A stretch of 64,000 bases of DNA from Jeotgalibacillus campisalis (lineage in GTDB: Bacteria; Bacillota; Bacilli; Bacillales; Jeotgalibacillaceae): contig NZ_JXRR01000022.1 in the NCBI RefSeq assembly GCF_000829515.1, positions 248,001-312,000 of the forward strand, read 5' to 3'. The position numbers were made by a program, and so were the translations under genes. The notes under the pieces are model-generated. The model worked only from the letters and a program-made list of their open reading frames with translations, was not told the origin of the DNA and ran no database searches. This document shows positions 16,694 to 26,845 of this stretch, in pieces (position 1 is the stretch's first letter; each line of letters starts with the position of its first letter).

Positions 16694-17968
16694 TTAAACA
16701 TTTTGTTTCTGCTTAATCATTTCATATAAGTTACCAAAATTAATGTATTTAACATCTTTTTTTATTCCACTAACAAGATTTTTTGTATCAAAGACCAATG
16801 GTTGATTCATTATACCTGTAGGATAATCAGAGAGATCCTTAAATTCATTATGATCAGTTAAAATCAATATGATATCGGATCCTTCTAACGCAGCATTAAT
16901 GTCTTTTTCTACAAATGGTTTATCAACATGAGGATCAAAGCAACGGATTTCATAATCAGTTTCAGCTTCTAATAAGTACTTCACTTCCATTGCAGGGCTT
17001 TCTCGTATATCATCTACATTTCCTTTATAAGTTAAACCAAAAATAGTAACTACTTTTCCCTTGTCTCCATCAGTTAACAGTTTTGTTTTCTCGACTACAA
17101 ACTTCGGCATTGAATTATTGGTTTCTCGAGCCATATTAATAATTTTAGCTTTTGAAGGGGAAGCAGCTACTATAAAATAAGGATCTACTGCTAAACAATG
17201 CCCCCCCACTCCAGGCCCTGGATAATGCAGATTTACTCTTGGGTGCTTATTAGCCATATTTATTACATCAAGTGCATTAATTTTTAAATCAGTACAAACT
17301 TGTACAAGCTCGTTAGCAAGTGCAATATTGACATCTCGAAAAGTATTTTCCATAAGTTTTGACATTTCAGCAGTTTTTGCATCAGTTAAAATAATTTCAC
17401 CTTTCACGAACGTTTTATAAACTTTCTCACCTGCTTTAGCACATTCAGGTGTAACCCCTCCTACAATTCTATTATTATAAACTAGTTCATGTAGAATCTG
17501 TCCTGGTAAAACTCGTTCTGGACAATGCACTAAGAAAATATCCACTCCTACTTTAAACCCAGCTTGTTCAATTAGAGGAGCAATTTTGTCATCCATACTT
17601 CTTGGCCCGATAGTTGATTCTACTATCAAGGTGTTACCCCTTTCAAGTAAAGGAATAATAGATTTAATTCCATTAATAACATGCGTCAAGTCACAAGACT
17701 TAAATTCGTCGTCTTTATTAGGCGTAGGAACCGCAATAATATAAACATCTGATTTTTCTGGTGTTAGCCTTGCCTTAAACGTATTTGTCTGTATAACCTT
17801 ATCGAATGCTTCTTGTAATCCAGGTTCTTCAATATGAATTAAACCTGAGTTCAGACTCGCAACTGTCTTCGTAGAAATATCAATCCCTGTAACATTTACT
17901 CCAAATTTCGCAAACATTATTGATGTGGGTAATCCAATATATCCAAGTCCTACTACCGTTAATTTCAT
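16694..17968 (-). CDS. Nucleotide-sugar dehydrogenase, UDP-ManNAc dehydrogenase-like (WecC)
   Basis: A 424-residue UDP-glucose/GDP-mannose dehydrogenase family enzyme that oxidises a UDP-sugar to its uronate. The NAD motif GLGYIGLP is at residues 7-14. HCPERVLPG and the catalytic-cysteine segment GPGVGGHCLAVDP are typical of the WecC branch. I start it at 17968, where MKLTVVG follows a GGAG. No UDP-GlcNAc 2-epimerase (wecB/mnaA) lies in the window, so that step must come from elsewhere if ManNAc uronate is the product. Confidence 0.88.
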   Translation of the reverse strand: MKLTVVGLGYIGLPTSIMFAKFGVNVTGIDISTKTVASLNSGLIHIEEPGLQEAFDKVIQTNTFKARLTPEKSDVYIIAVPTPNKDDEFKSCDLTHVINGIKSIIPLLERGNTLIVESTIGPRSMDDKIAPLIEQAGFKVGVDIFLVHCPERVLPGQILHELVYNNRIVGGVTPECAKAGEKVYKTFVKGEIILTDAKTAEMSKLMENTFRDVNIALANELVQVCTDLKINALDVINMANKHPRVNLHYPGPGVGGHCLAVDPYFIVAASPSKAKIINMARETNNSMPKFVVEKTKLLTDGDKGKVVTIFGLTYKGNVDDIRESPAMEVKYLLEAETDYEIRCFDPHVDKPFVEKDINAALEGSDIILILTDHNEFKDLSDYPTGIMNQPLVFDTKNLVSGIKKDVKYINFGNLYEMIKQKQNV

Positions 17969-18030
17969 AATTATTATATCTCCATTCCTACTCAATATAA
18001 ATGAGTTATTGGTTCAAAATTAATATCAAT

Positions 18031-19188
18031 CTAATTATTTAAAAATAAAAACTCATATTCATTTACAATTTTTTCCCAAGAGTAAGCTTCTGCAATTCTT
18101 TCTTTTGCTTTATTTGAAAGGGAATTTATTTCGTTCTCATTAAAATTATCTACTTTATCAATTAGTTGAACGAGATTTCCTCTTTCCTTTGTAAAGTACA
18201 ATGCTCCATTGTCTCCAACTTCTCTATTAAATACTACATCTAATAGCAAGTTTAAGTCTGTAGAAGCAAGTGATTCTAATAAGGAAGGATTAGTACCACC
18301 AACTTCATGTCCGTGTAAGTATCCGTAAGCATTTTCCCTTATTTTTTTTAATAATTCTTGATTATAAACTGTACCAACAAATTTTATACGCATGTCTTTA
18401 CTAAAATTAGTACTCTTCAACAACTCATTGTAAAAAACATTTTCTTGAACATTAGATATAATTACCAAATCTTTAGAACTGTCTGATTTAATAAATTCTT
18501 TAATCATTAAATCATAATTGTTTTCTGGAACAAACCTTCCTACAATCAAATAATATTCTTTACTATTTACTTTATGTGATTCATACCAATTTAAAAGTAA
18601 CTGATCATCATTTTTTAATTCTGATTGTTTTAAATCAGCACCGTATGCAATAAATTTTGTATTAGGACTATATTTTCTATAGTCTTTTTTAATATACGCT
18701 TCAATCCCCTTAGAATCACAAATTAGTAGATCAGAGTTTTTGATCATTAATCTCTCAGAATATCTCCAATATTTCCTGATAAAAAAATTCCATTTGCTTC
18801 TTTTCCATTCATGACCATCTGGATTTATGAAAATCTTAACTTTCAATTTTTTTAGATCTTTATTGAAATAAGACATAAACGGTCCAATACGACATGCTAA
18901 TATATATATGATACAATCATCTAAATTATTTTTTCTTATATAATTAATACATTCTTTAATGCTTAATAAATCATATAAAACTGCTCTAGAACTACCTAAA
19001 CTTGGAACCTTAACATTAAAACAGCGTGTATTATTATAGTTAAACTCACTATTCTCATTGCTTAGACATGAAACATGGTATTGTATGTCATTACTTATTT
19101 TTTTTTCAGTTAAATATTCGACAAAAGTTTCGAAACCACCATAATTAGCTGGAATTCCTTTGGAACCTATGATAAAAACATTTTTCAT
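18031..19188 (-). CDS. Glycosyltransferase, DUF1972/rhamnosyltransferase type
   Basis: A 385-residue GT-B glycosyltransferase. The N-terminal IIGSKGIPANYGGFETFVEYL is characteristic of the DUF1972 domain found in Cps2T-like rhamnosyltransferases. The C-terminal half holds a GT4 domain with the GHEVGGTNPSLLESLA donor-site segment. With the rml genes in the cluster, transfer of L-rhamnose is the best guess. Very A+T-rich, like its neighbours. Confidence 0.85.
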   Translation of the reverse strand: MKNVFIIGSKGIPANYGGFETFVEYLTEKKISNDIQYHVSCLSNENSEFNYNNTRCFNVKVPSLGSSRAVLYDLLSIKECINYIRKNNLDDCIIYILACRIGPFMSYFNKDLKKLKVKIFINPDGHEWKRSKWNFFIRKYWRYSERLMIKNSDLLICDSKGIEAYIKKDYRKYSPNTKFIAYGADLKQSELKNDDQLLLNWYESHKVNSKEYYLIVGRFVPENNYDLMIKEFIKSDSSKDLVIISNVQENVFYNELLKSTNFSKDMRIKFVGTVYNQELLKKIRENAYGYLHGHEVGGTNPSLLESLASTDLNLLLDVVFNREVGDNGALYFTKERGNLVQLIDKVDNFNENEINSLSNKAKERIAEAYSWEKIVNEYEFLFLNN

Positions 19189-19198
19189 ATAATTCTCC

Positions 19199-20398
19199 TT
19201 AAACCTGTTTTATAACTTTTATATAATTTTCTACTTTACTATCCCATACAAAAGGCTTTAGGTACTCATTATCTATCTTAGTGGTATTACTTTTTAGTTT
19301 TAGTAAATCATTAATGGTACTCGAAAAATTTTCATTACTAGATACACATACTTTATTACTAATTATTTCAGAATGTCCCCCAATAGCAGTGGTTACTACA
19401 GGGAGCCCTCTTGAAATATACTCATAAATTTTTATTGAATTACCCCCTGATTCAAAGTGAGAAACGTGATGAGGAACAATTGCAACGTCAAATAGATCAA
19501 AGTATTGCGGAAGCTCCTCATTATATTTTTTCCCTATAAAATATATATTCTTTTTTTCTTTCAATCTTTTTATCCAATTTTCGTCGTATATTTCTCCTAT
19601 AAAAACAAAATTGGTATCAGGTAATTCTTCAGCTATTTGATTTATTAAATTCACATCTAATCTTTTACCTATTCTACCGCTATATCCTACAATCGAATTG
19701 GCACTAAATGCTAAAGTTTCTTTATTACTTAGTTGCACCTTATCAATTTCAGCATCTTGTAAGAAGTAAGATGGAAAGCCATTCTTAATTAAATCAACAT
19801 TACTGTTATATTTAACCAAATCATAATCTTCTGATACTTTAATGATGTAGTTAGCTTTTTTAACTTGCAATAAAAATCCCTGAGCAGCTATTTCTTTCTC
19901 TTTCTTTGAAAAACGAGGATGTTGAGAAAAGTCATCAAAAACATCATAGATGAATCTTTCTGGTTTAAGCAACTCCAATACTTTTGATGCAAATGGATTA
20001 AATGATATATATATTGGATTTTTAGTATACTCAGCAATGATCTTTTCATATAAATTCTTGATATTTTGATTTACGAGCACATTTGCCCACCAAGCTCTTT
20101 TACTTAAAATAGGACCAATAAAATCATTAACATAAAAGTCAACTACATATAGTTTGTTATTTATTATTGAAATCTGATAATTTTTTTCCTTCTTTACAAC
20201 TATTCCTCTTGGATAGTTTGGAAATTTTTTTTCCTTTTTAAATATTTTTTCAGATAAACTCATTGGTCTGTTAAATATTAATACGCGGTCTATCTGATCT
20301 GAATTTAAAAAACCTTTTATCAGGTGAGTATCTCTTCCTCTAGCACCCTCAGTATTAACTTTTTTCCAATCGTGATATGGAAAGATTATTAGTTCCAA
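19199..20398 (-). CDS. Glycosyltransferase, GT-B fold
   Basis: A 399-residue cytoplasmic glycosyltransferase. The C-terminal donor domain shows IVGYSGRIGKRLDVNLI and the SGGNSIKIYEYISRGLPVV sugar-nucleotide site. The TTG at 20398 is chosen because AAAGGAGGG sits 7 bases before it; a GTG 9 codons upstream would put that site inside the gene. The start lies inside the end of the polymerase gene (44-base overlap). The sugar it adds is unknown. Confidence 0.8.
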   Translation of the reverse strand: MELIIFPYHDWKKVNTEGARGRDTHLIKGFLNSDQIDRVLIFNRPMSLSEKIFKKEKKFPNYPRGIVVKKEKNYQISIINNKLYVVDFYVNDFIGPILSKRAWWANVLVNQNIKNLYEKIIAEYTKNPIYISFNPFASKVLELLKPERFIYDVFDDFSQHPRFSKKEKEIAAQGFLLQVKKANYIIKVSEDYDLVKYNSNVDLIKNGFPSYFLQDAEIDKVQLSNKETLAFSANSIVGYSGRIGKRLDVNLINQIAEELPDTNFVFIGEIYDENWIKRLKEKKNIYFIGKKYNEELPQYFDLFDVAIVPHHVSHFESGGNSIKIYEYISRGLPVVTTAIGGHSEIISNKVCVSSNENFSSTINDLLKLKSNTTKIDNEYLKPFVWDSKVENYIKVIKQV

Positions 20399-21710
20399 AA
20401 TTGTGCCCTCCTTTAATTTGCTCACTTAATATACTCACCGTAATGCAAAACAAGCTTCCTAATATAAAATTATCCAGTGTTCCCATATAAGTAGCTGACG
20501 TGAGCCAATAAAATAGAGCGAGTGATACAAAACTATTATTTAAATCTTTACGAGTTACTATTTTAAACAAAAGAAATGCCATGATCATTATAAATAGTAC
20601 AAAAACAAATAATCCATTTTCAGCTAATAATTGTAGATATACATTATGTGGATTACTATTAGACCAACCGTTAGTAATAGCGTATTGATACTCTCCAAAC
20701 TTATTAGTACCTATTCCTATAAATGGATGTAATGCGAAAAGGGATATCGCAATGCCCCATTTTTCAAATCTAGAATTATTGCTTCCAGTTGCACTATCAG
20801 AAATAAATACAGTTTCTATATACTGAACCAGATAGCTTAAATTCATTAACAATAGTAATAACATAATGGAACTTGTTATTAATAAAAATATAAGCATTGA
20901 ATTTTTAATTTTTATACTTTTGTATTTTAAAATTAGTGTTACTATTATAATAATTAAAACTGCTAGAATTCCTCCCCTAGACCCAGATAAGAACTGTCCC
21001 AGCAACATAATAGTGCACCCAATAAACACATACACTTTCTGTTTCCTAGTTTTAAACTCGTTATCAAATAACTTATACAACAAGATCAATAAACCTAGTC
21101 CAATGAACATTGAATTGACAGTAACAACTCCCATTAAACTTACTGGTCTGATATATCTAAAACTTTCAAAAAATGAAAAAGATGAATAGGTCAAAGTAAA
21201 TTCTATATAAAATTGATATACAATAAATATAGAATTAACAATCGAAGTAATTACAATTATGTTTACAAACATACTATACATTTCAGTTAATTTAATTAAA
21301 TTATTATTTATTGCTAATATCACTATTAAAAATAATAGTATATACATTGTATATAATAAAACAGTTCCTAACTCACCTCTTAAAACATCTTGATAATTCA
21401 CTATTAAATCGTTTAATAGCCTGTAAATTAGAAACATTAAAAAGAAAATTTGTAAATACGATAGTTTTATGCTAACAAGGTTTTTAAGTGAAAAGACCAT
21501 GAAATAAGGTATTAATAAGCACATAATTAAATAGTTGTTAAAATATACATTATAATTACCAATTTCTCTAAATTCAAAAAGAGGAGAAAAATTTTCGAGA
21601 AAGTCAAAAATACTAAGGAGTGGATCTGTTTTTATAAAACCAATAGCCCCGTTAAAAAGAAGTAATAATATAACAAAAAGTATTTTAATATCTATAGATT
21701 TTGGCATCAC
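20355..21710 (-). CDS. O-antigen-ligase/polymerase family membrane protein (Wzy-like)
   Basis: A 451-residue protein with roughly ten to twelve hydrophobic segments and a large extracytoplasmic loop before residue 340. The GSRGG motif and the IGIGTNKFGEY...NPHNVYLQLLAENG segment match the Wzy_C/O-antigen polymerase family. It probably polymerises the lipid-linked repeat units exported by the Wzx flippase. It starts at GTG or the adjoining ATG (21707), with no strong ribosome binding site, so it probably depends on coupling to the upstream gene. Confidence 0.87.
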   Translation of the reverse strand: MMPKSIDIKILFVILLLLFNGAIGFIKTDPLLSIFDFLENFSPLFEFREIGNYNVYFNNYLIMCLLIPYFMVFSLKNLVSIKLSYLQIFFLMFLIYRLLNDLIVNYQDVLRGELGTVLLYTMYILLFLIVILAINNNLIKLTEMYSMFVNIIVITSIVNSIFIVYQFYIEFTLTYSSFSFFESFRYIRPVSLMGVVTVNSMFIGLGLLILLYKLFDNEFKTRKQKVYVFIGCTIMLLGQFLSGSRGGILAVLIIIIVTLILKYKSIKIKNSMLIFLLITSSIMLLLLLMNLSYLVQYIETVFISDSATGSNNSRFEKWGIAISLFALHPFIGIGTNKFGEYQYAITNGWSNSNPHNVYLQLLAENGLFVFVLFIMIMAFLLFKIVTRKDLNNSFVSLALFYWLTSATYMGTLDNFILGSLFCITVSILSEQIKGGHNFGTNNLSISRLEKS

Positions 21711-21714
21711 TAAT

Positions 21715-22887
21715 TCAATTCTTTCTTTCTACGAACTTATCATATACTTCTTGGTATTTATCTGTTATTACTCCCCAATCATGATTCTCCGCATATTTTA
21801 AACCATTTACTTCTAGATAGTTTTTTAATTTGTTATCTTCATACAATTCTTTTATTTTGTCTGCTAGGTCTATAGGTGAATCTGCTTTAAAAAGCAAGGC
21901 ATTTTCTTGATCAGTAAATATTTCTTTTAACCCACCTACATCACTAGATATTATAGCTTTTTTGTATGCTAAGGCTTCATAAGGTTTAAGGGGAGTAACA
22001 ATATGATTAACTCTTTTACTTATTCTAGGTATAACAAAAATATCTATCACATTATAATAATATGATATATCCTCATGTTTAACCTTACCCGTGAATTCAA
22101 CATTATCCTGGATCCCTAAACTCCTTGTAAGTGATTTCAAATTATTGAGATATTCTCCATCCCCCACTATTAGAATCTTTATATTTGAGTATTTGCTTAC
22201 TATCTTTTCTGCTGCTTCTAATAAAATTTGAATCCCTTCCAATTCTCTAATAGAACTAATATATCCAATAACAAAATCATCAGTAATATTCGATGTTTTT
22301 GCTTTTAATTTAGTTTTAATTTCTGCAATGTCAACACCATTTGGGATATGTTGAAATTCTTTATTATGTCCTATTCTAGAATTTAAATCTTTAATAATAT
22401 TCTTAGAAATCGCTACTCTCGCATCCGCATTAGATACACAAAAGCTTTCTATTTTTTTTATTATTTTATATTTAATAGAATTTTCCTTCATTTTCCCTGT
22501 TGAAACGTTGGTATCCTCCCAGAATCCTCTTATTTCATAAATTGAAGAAACTCTATTTAATTTACAAAATATAATTGCAGGTAGGGCTACTAGCCATGGA
22601 GAATGAATATGGACAACATTAATGTTTTCTTTTTTATGTATGCTTTTGATTGAGGAATATAAATATACCATGTTCATAAAAATAGAATTGCTAATTTTCT
22701 TTGTCCTATAATAATGTAAATCCTCTTTATTATTAATATTGGAATTTAAATTTTGATAGGACGAAGTTAAAGCTATATGTTCTATATTATTTTTCTTTTT
22801 AATTAGGTTTTTTAGTACGTATTTCGTCCTTAAACTGTAACCAGTGGATATTGGTTCTGAATGAAACAATATGTGAAGTATTTTCAT
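21715..22887 (-). CDS. Glycosyltransferase family 4 protein
   Basis: A 390-residue GT-B glycosyltransferase. It has the N-terminal ILHILFHSEP...GYSLRTKYVLKNL acceptor domain and the C-terminal ILIVGDGEYLNNLKSL and LKPYEALAYKKAIISSDVGG donor site typical of GT4. The start overlaps the heparinase-like gene by one base (TAATG). It adds one sugar to the repeat unit; which one is unknown. Confidence 0.9.
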   Translation of the reverse strand: MKILHILFHSEPISTGYSLRTKYVLKNLIKKKNNIEHIALTSSYQNLNSNINNKEDLHYYRTKKISNSIFMNMVYLYSSIKSIHKKENINVVHIHSPWLVALPAIIFCKLNRVSSIYEIRGFWEDTNVSTGKMKENSIKYKIIKKIESFCVSNADARVAISKNIIKDLNSRIGHNKEFQHIPNGVDIAEIKTKLKAKTSNITDDFVIGYISSIRELEGIQILLEAAEKIVSKYSNIKILIVGDGEYLNNLKSLTRSLGIQDNVEFTGKVKHEDISYYYNVIDIFVIPRISKRVNHIVTPLKPYEALAYKKAIISSDVGGLKEIFTDQENALLFKADSPIDLADKIKELYEDNKLKNYLEVNGLKYAENHDWGVITDKYQEVYDKFVERKN

Positions 22888-24851
22888 TAAAATTTCTCCT
22901 TAAACTTTATAGTGATTCTATTTGAAATTACATCACTCTTGATATTTTTTGTATATTTGATTTTTGAAGTGTTTAATATCGAGCCGTAGTAAGGTGAATA
23001 CGAATATTTTTCAATATTCTTTACCCATCCATATTCAGAACTCACAAAAATATTATTATCTAATAAACATGAATTATTTTTATCATCAAAATCATTGATT
23101 TTAATCTTAGGTGATAATATGAAATTCACATTAATATAATCGAAATTTTGTGCTAATTTATCCCCACTAATTTCATCATAGATAAACATAGTATAATCTA
23201 TTTTATCTATTTTAATTTCTCTTTTATGTTTGTACTCTTTATCAAAATACTTTACCTTGTTAGTTGATTCTACACTAATGTAATTTACATCATCCTTGAT
23301 AATAATTTCTGAGGGGTCTGAGTTAATAATTGTTTTGAAAGGATTATTAGGGATTTTGTTGTATTCATAATTATCTAATGTAACAGAATTATGGCTAATT
23401 GCAGATCTAAAATATTTTCTTTCATTTATTGAACGAGTATAGGAACCAGTACCAGGATCAACAAAAATTTCTTTGCCCTTGTAACTTAAATAAAATGATA
23501 ATCTATCGTTATGGGAGTGGCCCCCGTTACCTGATTGTCCAACTTCACCATAGTAAAAATTAAAGTAAATTTTTGGATCCTTATAAATAAATACTCCAAA
23601 GTTCGGATAATTGACTGCTATACTTGAAGAATTATTTAAGCCATGAAATTTCATATTATTGCTTATAGAACTTTTAGGAAATATCAAACATAATTGATTG
23701 CATATGAGATCACTTGAAGATATATTTTCTAATACAAGATCTTCACTCAAGCCTGCTGCTTTAGATAAATAAATTAGATGTTTATGGTATAGTAGGTTGT
23801 TATACCAACTAGGGCATATTGGTAAGAAAATACCTGAGTCATTATCGCCATACTGCGGTGTGGTACCGTCCTCTTTTATTATAGAATTAGAGAATAAAGA
23901 CATCTTACTAATCAAATTGCCAATTTGGTCTATATTATTGATCTTATTTTTCTTTAATAAAATGTAAGTATATAAACACATTTCTAATACTAATCTGTGG
24001 TAATAGTATGATTTCTCAAAGTTTGATCCATCATCTAAAGTTTGTTTATACATTTCTCTTTCTAACTCTTTGACTGCAAGTTTAATGTATTTTTTATACT
24101 TTTTGTGTTTACCATAAACTGACCCAAATATAAAACCACATAAATTACTTATGTAATGGTTGCCATTTCCTAAAGGGTTCCACTCTAAATTATTATCAAT
24201 ATAATCTAAGTGTTCATTAATTGATATTTCGACTAATTTTACAAAATTAGTATTCTTATTTGATAAATCATTTTTAATTAAATCAAATGAAACACATAGA
24301 TTTGTTAACCTAATGCTTACTTCCATTGCATTCATCCAATTAGGACCTATCTTAATAGGATTTTGAGAATACCACTTCTCAAAAACTTTTATATATAAAT
24401 TAATGTATTTTTCATCTAATGTTAATTTGTAAGCTTGAGATAGACGTAGTAAAAATTGAAGCCTGTTTAATTCCCAAACATTCTTTATATCAGATTTTTT
24501 ATTGTCTCCTAAAGTTATTTTTGAATAAATTTGATTTTTCCACTCAATATTATTTTTATAATCTTTTTTGAAATTCACATCGTTTAATTCTATTTTTATA
24601 TCTCTCAAAAAAATAAAATTTAAATTCCCTTTAATTATTTCATTAGCATCTTTTATAAATTCACCCTTATTTTTTAAATCTAATAAATGCTCGTTTTCTA
24701 TCAATGGAACAAATTTTTTTGTCTTTGTGTTTAAAGGGCTTCTCTTATATGGAGTATTTATAAAGACCCTTTTCTTAAGAAAACGAACAACTTTTAACGG
24801 CGTAAGATGTGGTTTTTTTATTAATACTTTGATAGGTTTGATATGTATCAC
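22887..24851 (-). CDS. Heparinase II/III-like polysaccharide lyase
   Basis: A 654-residue protein with an N-terminal alpha/alpha-toroid (near residues 100-380, including GPNWMNAMEVSIRLTNL). A C-terminal heparinase II/III beta domain carries GNGGHSHNDRLSFYLSYKG and VDPGTGSYT, where the catalytic His and Tyr-type residues lie. No signal peptide is seen. Such proteins cleave uronate-containing glycans by beta-elimination. The uronate-forming dehydrogenase in the same cluster fits that. It may trim or release the polymer. GTG start, coupled by GTGA overlap to the flippase gene. Confidence 0.85.
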   Translation of the reverse strand: MIHIKPIKVLIKKPHLTPLKVVRFLKKRVFINTPYKRSPLNTKTKKFVPLIENEHLLDLKNKGEFIKDANEIIKGNLNFIFLRDIKIELNDVNFKKDYKNNIEWKNQIYSKITLGDNKKSDIKNVWELNRLQFLLRLSQAYKLTLDEKYINLYIKVFEKWYSQNPIKIGPNWMNAMEVSIRLTNLCVSFDLIKNDLSNKNTNFVKLVEISINEHLDYIDNNLEWNPLGNGNHYISNLCGFIFGSVYGKHKKYKKYIKLAVKELEREMYKQTLDDGSNFEKSYYYHRLVLEMCLYTYILLKKNKINNIDQIGNLISKMSLFSNSIIKEDGTTPQYGDNDSGIFLPICPSWYNNLLYHKHLIYLSKAAGLSEDLVLENISSSDLICNQLCLIFPKSSISNNMKFHGLNNSSSIAVNYPNFGVFIYKDPKIYFNFYYGEVGQSGNGGHSHNDRLSFYLSYKGKEIFVDPGTGSYTRSINERKYFRSAISHNSVTLDNYEYNKIPNNPFKTIINSDPSEIIIKDDVNYISVESTNKVKYFDKEYKHKREIKIDKIDYTMFIYDEISGDKLAQNFDYINVNFILSPKIKINDFDDKNNSCLLDNNIFVSSEYGWVKNIEKYSYSPYYGSILNTSKIKYTKNIKSDVISNRITIKFKEKF

Positions 24852-26071
24852 TCTTTCGTCTTTATGAGGTAAAAGGTAGCACCCATATTAATAATTGATT
24901 GAGCTATTATTGTAGTAAGAGCTGCTGAGATAATACCATACGAAGGTACTAATATTATATTGGATATAAAATTCACAAAAAAAGCTATACCACCTAGAAA
25001 AGCCATTAATTTAAAGTTATTTCTTGAAACCACTAATGTTACGATAGGAGAAAAAATGTAACTTAGTCCGACACCTACTAATAGTATATTAAATACTCCA
25101 ACTGATTCTTCATATCTCCCATTATTTAGAAGTGGTAAATACCATTTTGAAGTAGTGATTAAAAGAATAATCATTATTGCTCCGTAACCGGTTGTCCTTT
25201 TAATCCATGAGTAAATGAACTTTTTTTGTTTTTCAACATCTTCACTAATATCTGTTTGTGCCATTCTAACTCTTAGCACTGCCAAAATGGAGGGCAATAA
25301 TGTTAATAGTAAACTATAATATTTAAAAGCTACTCCATAAGTAGCAAGCTCGTAGTTTGATAAATAAAATTTAATTACTAGGATATCCACTTGGTTCATC
25401 ATTCCTAAAAAGAATGAGTATATAATCATCCAAACTGATGCTAGAAAATAACCACGTAATTCTACGACATTTGGCAAACTTCTGCTTTTTAAATGTTTAT
25501 AAACACTTACTAAAGTTAGAATAGCTACGATAATTGCAGAACTTATATGTATTAAAATTATAATATTAATTGATAAAATCTCTGTGTAGAATAAAGTTAC
25601 TAAGAGCAATACTAGTAAAATAATATTATTAATATTTGGTATAAAGCCTGCTTTTTTAAATAAATTCTGGGATTGAAAAAATGCTTGATTTAATCTTAAA
25701 GTTCCTAAAAAAAATGCGTATACAACTCCAAGTAACAAAAGTAGAACCGTTTCGCCTCTGTATACAAAATAAATTGTTCCAACAACTAAAGTTAATAGGA
25801 TTATTACAACTAAAAATAATATATAATTAAATTTAAAAAATGTAATATTCTCCCTATCTGTCAATTGAACACTTTCATAACGAACGAGAGAAATATTTAA
25901 CCCCGTGACAATTGTTGAGACTACTAAAATTGAAATACTTTGAAAAAAAATATATTCGGAATACGTCTCAGTAGGCAAAAATCTAATAAGTAGAATTATT
26001 ACAATTCCTATTGATAGTTTTGCAGTCAAATCAAAAAAAGCTGCTGTAATAAAATTCTTTTTTAAGTTCAT
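24848..26071 (-). CDS. Polysaccharide flippase (Wzx/MATE-like)
   Basis: A 407-residue membrane protein with about 12 helices of the polysaccharide-transport (MVF/Wzx) superfamily. It most likely flips undecaprenyl-linked repeat units across the membrane for the Wzy-like polymerase. I start it at 26071 (MNLKKN) after AAGGAATTC. An open frame 11 codons longer has no ribosome binding site. Confidence 0.87.
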   Translation of the reverse strand: MNLKKNFITAAFFDLTAKLSIGIVIILLIRFLPTETYSEYIFFQSISILVVSTIVTGLNISLVRYESVQLTDRENITFFKFNYILFLVVIILLTLVVGTIYFVYRGETVLLLLLGVVYAFFLGTLRLNQAFFQSQNLFKKAGFIPNINNIILLVLLLVTLFYTEILSINIIILIHISSAIIVAILTLVSVYKHLKSRSLPNVVELRGYFLASVWMIIYSFFLGMMNQVDILVIKFYLSNYELATYGVAFKYYSLLLTLLPSILAVLRVRMAQTDISEDVEKQKKFIYSWIKRTTGYGAIMIILLITTSKWYLPLLNNGRYEESVGVFNILLVGVGLSYIFSPIVTLVVSRNNFKLMAFLGGIAFFVNFISNIILVPSYGIISAALTTIIAQSIINMGATFYLIKTKE

Positions 26072-26155
26072 TTGAATTCCTTCCGTTATAAAAGTGGCAA
26101 ACAAGTAAACCTCTAACCTTGTTTATAGGTAACTAACAGTTAGAGGTTTTTGAGT

Positions 26156-26830
26156 TTAATAAGAGTTCTCAGGTATCACCATACATTTTACGGTTTTAAA
26201 TATAATTTTTGTGTCCATTAAGATTGATCTATTTGATATATAATTCAGATCTAACTTCACCATATCATCGAACCCCAATTTATTTCTACCACTCACCTGC
26301 CATAAACCAGTGCACCCTGGCATAACTAGAAGTCTCTGCTTTTGGTGGGGTGTGTATACTAGTACTTCTTTAGATAGTGGTGGCCTCGGTCCGACTAGAC
26401 TCATATCCCCTTTTAAAACATTAAAAAGTTGCGGTAACTCATCTATTGAAGTTTTCCGTATAAACCTACCTATTTTTGTAATTCTAGGATCATTTTTCAT
26501 TTTAAACATTGCTCCACTTACATCGTTGTACTTAAGCAAATGTTCTAGCTGAGCCTCTGCATCATGTACCATGGAACGGAATTTATACATCTTAAATTCT
26601 CGTCCATCCTTACCTACTCTAGTTTGTGAAAAAAAGATATTCCCTTTAGGATCTTCGAGTTTTATGATTAAAGCTATTACAGCAAAAATTGCTATCAGAA
26701 TAATAATACCCAATGTCGCTCCAACAACATCAAAAAATCTTTTCAACTTTTCATAAGATTGTTGCGAATCAAGTTCTTTTTGAATTGATGGCTGAACAAA
26801 GGGAATGGTGTGTTGTTCAACATTTCTCAT
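26156..26830 (-). CDS. Priming sugar-phosphate transferase
   Basis: A 224-residue initiating glycosyl-1-phosphate transferase of the bacterial sugar transferase family. One membrane hairpin (residues about 36-55) is followed by the KxxFKMYKFRSM, GRFIRKTSIDELPQLFNVLKGDMS and VGPRPP motifs. It transfers a sugar phosphate from a UDP-sugar to undecaprenyl phosphate and starts the repeat unit. It lacks the long N-terminal domain of WbaP/WcaJ and is of the short EpsL-like type. Confidence 0.93.
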   Translation of the reverse strand: MRNVEQHTIPFVQPSIQKELDSQQSYEKLKRFFDVVGATLGIIILIAIFAVIALIIKLEDPKGNIFFSQTRVGKDGREFKMYKFRSMVHDAEAQLEHLLKYNDVSGAMFKMKNDPRITKIGRFIRKTSIDELPQLFNVLKGDMSLVGPRPPLSKEVLVYTPHQKQRLLVMPGCTGLWQVSGRNKLGFDDMVKLDLNYISNRSILMDTKIIFKTVKCMVIPENSY

Positions 26831-26845
26831 AGAATAGCACCTCTC

